In this document: positions 37,901-43,900 of the stretch, piece after piece
Layout of the letters: each line of letters opens with the position of its first letter
Position numbering within the stretch: the first letter of the stretch is position 1
Assembly: GCA_026260175.1 (NCBI GenBank)
Contig: JAKCWW010000044.1
Location: 44,803 to 108,802 of the forward strand
DNA: 64,000 nucleotides
Source of the DNA: Reticulitermes lucifugus
Taxonomy: Eukaryota > Arthropoda > Insecta > Blattodea > Rhinotermitidae
Direction of reading: 5' to 3'
Made by a program: the position numbers and the translations under genes
The notes under the pieces: generated by a model
Seen by the model: only the letters and a program-made list of their open reading frames with translations
Told to the model about the DNA's origin: nothing
The model's database searches: none

Positions 37901-40900
37901 ACTGTAATGCTTGGCCAACATTTCCTATCAAGAACCTAAAATTAACATATACCAAACTACAATTAAACCTGTTATTTTGTATGGGTGTGCAACTTGTTCT
38001 CTCACCCTAAAGCAAGAACATAGATTGATGGAGTTTAAGAGCAGAATACTGAGAAGCGAATATTTTGACATAATATGAAGGAAATAACATGAGAGTGTGA
38101 AAAAGTTAATAGTGATGAGCTTCAGTATTTGTATTCTTTATCATCAAACATTACTAGAATGATCAAAGCAGGGATGATGAATTGAGAAGAACATGTAGCA
38201 TACATGGTGGAGATGAGAAGTGCATGCATAATTTTAGTCATAAACCCTGAAGGAAGAGACTGATTTAGAGATGTAGGTGTAGATGGGAATATAATATGAA
38301 ACTGGACCTTATGGAAATGTGATGTGAACGTGTGGACTAGATTGAAATGCCTCAGAATAGCATACTGTTTAGAACACTGTAATGAACCTTGAAACTTCAT
38401 AAATCACGCTGAACTTCATGACCAGCTAAGCTGTTATCAGTCCTTTTATTTTTACTGGTTTAGATGGAACTGGTCATTTCTTCACCATGGCATTGTATAT
38501 GTAAATGATAGTAAACATAAATGTTCAGTTTATGGTGAATGTAAGGAAGAAAGTGACCTGTATAGGACAAGAATCCACTAAAAGTTCTGCTGAGAATAAG
38601 AGTACATAATTGGATGTGTATTCTAGTTAGGACTTTTTCTCAGTTTAATGGACCTTTTAAAAGTGCCCAAGCACCTCCATTGTGGTCTCACTTGAGTAAT
38701 CCCTGAAAAACACATTCATGCATGCACTTAATGTGTGTGCATACACACACACACACGAATGCTAAGTAATGTATGGAACTTACATAAGCAGAAAGCCAAC
38801 ACCTTGCAGTTTTTTGGGATCACTGGTAGCTTTCTAATTATGCTGTAAATGCTAGAATTTATGTACATCCTGAATATAGCACAGTTCATGTTTAATCTGT
38901 AAATTTATTGTTTTTATCTCCTTGGAATGTGTGAGGAATCAGGTTAAAGTAAACTTTACATAGTAGTTTGTATGTAATATGTAACCTTATGGAAATGATA
39001 TAAAGAATATTGTGTTAATGTCTCACCTTTAATTCTTCCTTGTCTCCTCCAGGTTGTGGTGGATTCTTGTCGAACGTAGACACAGACGAGCACTTCAAAT
39101 TCCAGGGTGCTATGACCCACACAATATGTCAAAGAGGTATTCACTTATGTGCTGTCACTGTTTCTTCTTGATTGTATGTTGGGTGCAGGCCTCATGCGGT
39201 CCCGGGTGAGAGGGGCAGATGCAGCAACAGCTCCAGTACTTACTTTCCTGGACAGCCACTGCGAGTGTAACGTTGGTTGGCTAGAGCCACTGCTGGAGCG
39301 TGTAGCAGAGGTACAGGAACGATGAGTATTGACTGGTGTCTTCATTACAAGAGTTAGCTGGCTGATTTCTGTATTACTGTATCGCTGTAGCAGATCTTCC
39401 CTTTTTAGTCTTCATAAGCATATATCTGTGGGTTGATATTTTATAATTTTTGGAGCGATGGTATCAGAGTTCATTATTCTAATATGTCAATGGACTTTTG
39501 CTGTCCAGTATCATACAAAATCATTTACAGATGAACTATATAATTATTCATCTTTTTTAGTACGTTAGAAGTTGCAGTTTCTATGTAGTAATTTGAATTA
39601 ATATTCCCATGTTAATTTTATTTACCAGCTACTGTTATATTTATTGGCTCAGTGAGTCAAGTTACAAAGTGGTACTCCTCTGGATCAAATAGAAAGTATC
39701 AGTTGGAAACATTTGTGTGGAAACAATTTTATGAACAAATTTAAAATGGTGAGATTGTGTTGCACAAACACCACTGCCTCCATTGCTTATGTTCTGTGTG
39801 CTTGTCCAGGACAAGACACGAGTTGTCTCTCCAGTCATTGATGTGATTAGCATGGACACATTTGAGTACATTGGAGCATCAGCAGACTTGAGGGGTGGCT
39901 TCGATTGGAACCTCGTATTTAAATGGGAGTATCTGAGTGGAGAGGAGAGAGCACAACGTAAGAAAGATCCAACAGCAGCCATCAGGTACAGTCTGATTAG
40001 AAAGTTCCACTGCTGAAATCAACATTTTGACTCTAGTGACAACAGCCATTTATTTTCCATTAAATATTAACTCCTTGGTAAGAAACCACCTAAACCATGC
40101 TGTGTGACATGATCTTAAGGTATGTCATGTTTTTACAGTCAATTTCTACATAAAAAGTAATGCCCTTATTTTGTGTCTACTCATGAACTGGATCAGAGAA
40201 GTTTCTCTTTTAAGGATAAAATTTTAAATTCTGATTTGATTTGTTTAGTCTGTAACCATTTGCATATAAGCAGTGCAGTTCAGATGATTTAAAACCTGTT
40301 AACAAATCAGTCACCCTGCAGTTTCCTGAACTGATTGTCTTTTGTAATCAGGACGCCAATGATAGCAGGTGGTCTGTTTGTGATTGACAAATTGTACTTC
40401 GAGAAGCTCGGGAAATATGACATGATGATGGATGTCTGGGGAGGTGAAAATCTTGGTGAGTTTAATTACATGAAGTAATGATATATAGTTCTTAATTTGT
40501 AATTGTGCTTTGCCAGCTGCATAGGTTACATTCTGTTGAATAGTAGGTTGAATTTGAGTGATGAATTGGGAAGGATGTGAAATGCTGTTTCTTACATATC
40601 TCTCTCCATATGTCCTGCTACTGTCACCACTAACATAATCTTTGTATTTGGAAATGATAGAGTCACAGACAGTCTTCAAGAATAATTGTATGGGCTGCAA
40701 AAATGTATGGATTGGTTGATTGATTTTATTCCTTCTTTTTCATGGGCTTAAAATGTACTAATAAATAAAAACTTAGAAAGATCTTACAACATGAGAAAGT
40801 GTGACTCTTTTAAAGCATATATTATTATTATTATTATTATTATTATTATGTTGTTGTTGTTGTTGTTGAGTGTACCGATTGAAACTGCAATATTTTGAAC

Positions 40901-43900
40901 TGTTTACTTCAGAGATCTCATTCCGAGTGTGGCAATGTGGTGGCAGTCTGGAGATCATTCCCTGTAGTCGTGTGGGGCACGTTTTCAGAAAACGACATCC
41001 ATACACATTCCCTGGAGGAAGTGGCAATGTTTTTGCCCGCAATACACGCCGGGCAGCTGAGGTGTGGATGGATGAGTACAAGGAATATTACTATGCAGCT
41101 GTGCCCCTAGCAAAACACATCCCATTTGGCAAGTGAGTAGTCAGAACTGGTAGTTTCTGCAACAAGTGAATGGCCTTGCAACCACTTGTCATGTTTGCTT
41201 TTGTGTATGTTAAAGTCAAAGTCCAAGAGTGGCCATTGTCAGTAATGATCACTCATTATGATAGTGAGCAAAATCAGCCAGTCACTTTTAAAAGTAAAGG
41301 TGAATGTAAACTCTTTAGTGAGGTCAATGCATGAGAAGTCAATGTTCCTCTCACATTTAAAATGTAAGAAAGTGTGAATGTTTTTGAAACATAGATGACA
41401 GCAATTGTGACAGTAAGGAAGATAATTCAATTCAATTCAGTTCTAGTTTATTAATGTGCCGAATCAACAGCCAGATGGCCAATTACAGAAACAGCACAAC
41501 ATACAAACATAACTAACAACGGACAATAAACAGAACAAAAATAAAACAAACACAACCAAAACAAATAAATAAACAAACAATAACTTACTTAGATAATTAA
41601 TAAGAACACCTTAAAATAATGTAATAAAGTATCACATCTGACTAAGTATAACAAATTGCCTACTGAAAACATCCATATGATTACAAATAGAATTTGCCGC
41701 AATTACACACCGGCCGGAGGGACAATTTTTATAATATGAGCTAACATGAAACAAAGAAAAGTCTCGGAGGTTCCGAGTGGGAACTCGTAGAACAATAATG
41801 TCCAAGGTAGATGAACAGGATTTAAAACCTAATAAAACATTAATGACAAAAATTGCATCAAGTTTATGTCTTCTGTCATGTAAAGTACGTAAATTAAGTA
41901 CTTGAAGAGCATTAGCATAACTATAACCATTGCTATCTCGGGAGAGGAATCGATTATAACATAAATCTACAAACTTCCTTTGAATGTGCTCAAGCTTTTT
42001 TGCATCAGTAGAAGTGATTGAATTCCATACTACAGATGCGTACTCTAATTTGGGTCTAACAAGTGAAAAATATAAAGTCAATAAACTATCAAGAGTCGAA
42101 AATGAGAAAGTGATATTACAAATAAGACCCAAAGGCTTGATAGATTGATAATAATAATGGTGATAATCCATAAAACTGCTCTCTTTCAAATGTTCCTGAG
42201 TAAATGGAATGTTGCAGCAGTGGTTGCAACAAGAATACAATTCCACATGTAACTCAGTCCTTTGGCTTGCTGCATTTAGTAAAATTGTATTTTTATATTA
42301 TTTTTTTATTTTAAACAATTATGGCAACTCCTTTCACTGCTTGCTTTTATTTATTAAAGCTATTTATAATTTAAATGCAATACTTATAATACAAAATTTG
42401 TGGATTCTCAAACCTGGCTCCTTAAGACTTAAATTACACAGCACAATAGATGCTCACATTTTTTCAGTAGCATGTATAAAATAAGCTTGCTTTGGCTAAA
42501 TCAGGTATGCTAATAATCAGAATGGCAGTCAAAATTTGTACCAAGCACTTTATTTCTATCATCTGTTATCATCTCATTATAAAATCCAAACATTCAACAT
42601 TATTAATACAAAATTGTACCACTAACTTCTGGATCTCTAGAGGCTTCTGCCTCCCTTGCAGTATTGGAAAATACAAGAGATATAAGTGAATGATTGATTA
42701 TGTACCTGTAACCAGAAGAAATGTGTAATGTTTGCAAAGTTTATTTACTTCTGTGTTTAACATTGGAAAATTTAAAACATAATATATTCTGTCATAATTT
42801 CATATTATAATGTATGTGTTGAAAGAGATGAGAATGTTTGGGTGAGCTGCTGTTACAGAGTAAAGTTGTCCGTGTCCATGTCACAAAGGAAAGAGTGGGA
42901 GTGGACATATAGCTCCACTCATTCTTAACCGTGGCACTAGATGGGGTGAGTAGTCACCTCCATGACCCCACTGCTTTACCCCTGGGGAAAGAGACTCCTG
43001 TACCCATTGAATGACAGGGTAGGTAGACCCCAGAGCTGGTCTTGACACTTTGGAGAAGAAATAAATTTCTTGCCCCCGCCAGGAATTGAACGATCCCTCA
43101 GACATTCAGCCCATGGCCTAATCACTATACTGACTATGCTATCCCGACTCCACTGTACAGAGTACTATTTTTTATTAATGATTTTTCATGTTTATAGGCC
43201 ACTGAATATTGATCTTTTGACTTCCAGAGTTATTTTCTTTGTATTCAGTTTGCATACCTATGTATCTGAAGACTAAGGAATTAATATGTGAAAAATACAG
43301 TCTGTCAACAGTGAGTGATTTCAGCTACTTCTTATTGTTGTTTCCAGGCTTCTAAATGTATAAGTTTACATGTTTATTTAGAAATTGAAGTAATACATTG
43401 GTCCTAATTGGCTGAGACATCCAAACTGATATGTTCTTACCTCACCCAAATATAAAATATTCATGTGAAAGCCACAGATGTCTTGAGGCACACTTTGTAC
43501 TTTTTTATGATACCATTTTAGTTGTGTGCCATGTTTATGTCCAGACCGGAGAGTTGAAAGAACCGTGTTTTAAAATTTTCAATGTATTTACTTGCAGTAT
43601 TGATGACCGACTTGCATTGAAGGAACGTCTGCACTGCAAATCATTCAAGTGGTACCTAGACAATGTATATCCACAGCTGAAGCAACTCAAGATGTCTGCC
43701 TCAGATGTGACAACAAGCATGATGCGGCAGGGCAACATGTGTCTTGATACACTGGGACATCTAGTCGACAATACACTGGGCATTTTTCTGTGCCACAACA
43801 GTGGTGGAAATCAGGTGATTATTTTGCTTTTGGCATGGACATGTTGCAGTCTCAAGTTATTGTCATGAAAATTCGTTGTGTAGTTTACTTAGATGGATAT

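Larger units (their letters stand above)
37121..39188. other. Pgant2 intron with LINE tail and possible cassette exon
   Basis: Holds a RTE-like LINE tail at 37,930-38,420 and a candidate 84-nt exon at 39,053-39,136. The rest is AT-rich with hardly any CpG, and nothing else is recognised. Confidence 0.9.
41133..43597. other. Pgant2 intron with LINE and SINE insertions
   Basis: Contains a minus-strand LINE 3' end and an S1 SINE. The remainder (42,200-42,880 and 43,155-43,597) is AT-rich with nothing recognised. Confidence 0.9.

Noticed and set aside
39053-39136. WSC-like cysteine domain in the cassette (MTHTIC spacing)
   Set aside because: Only one short stretch resembles it and the remaining cysteines of that domain are absent; kept as unrecognised.
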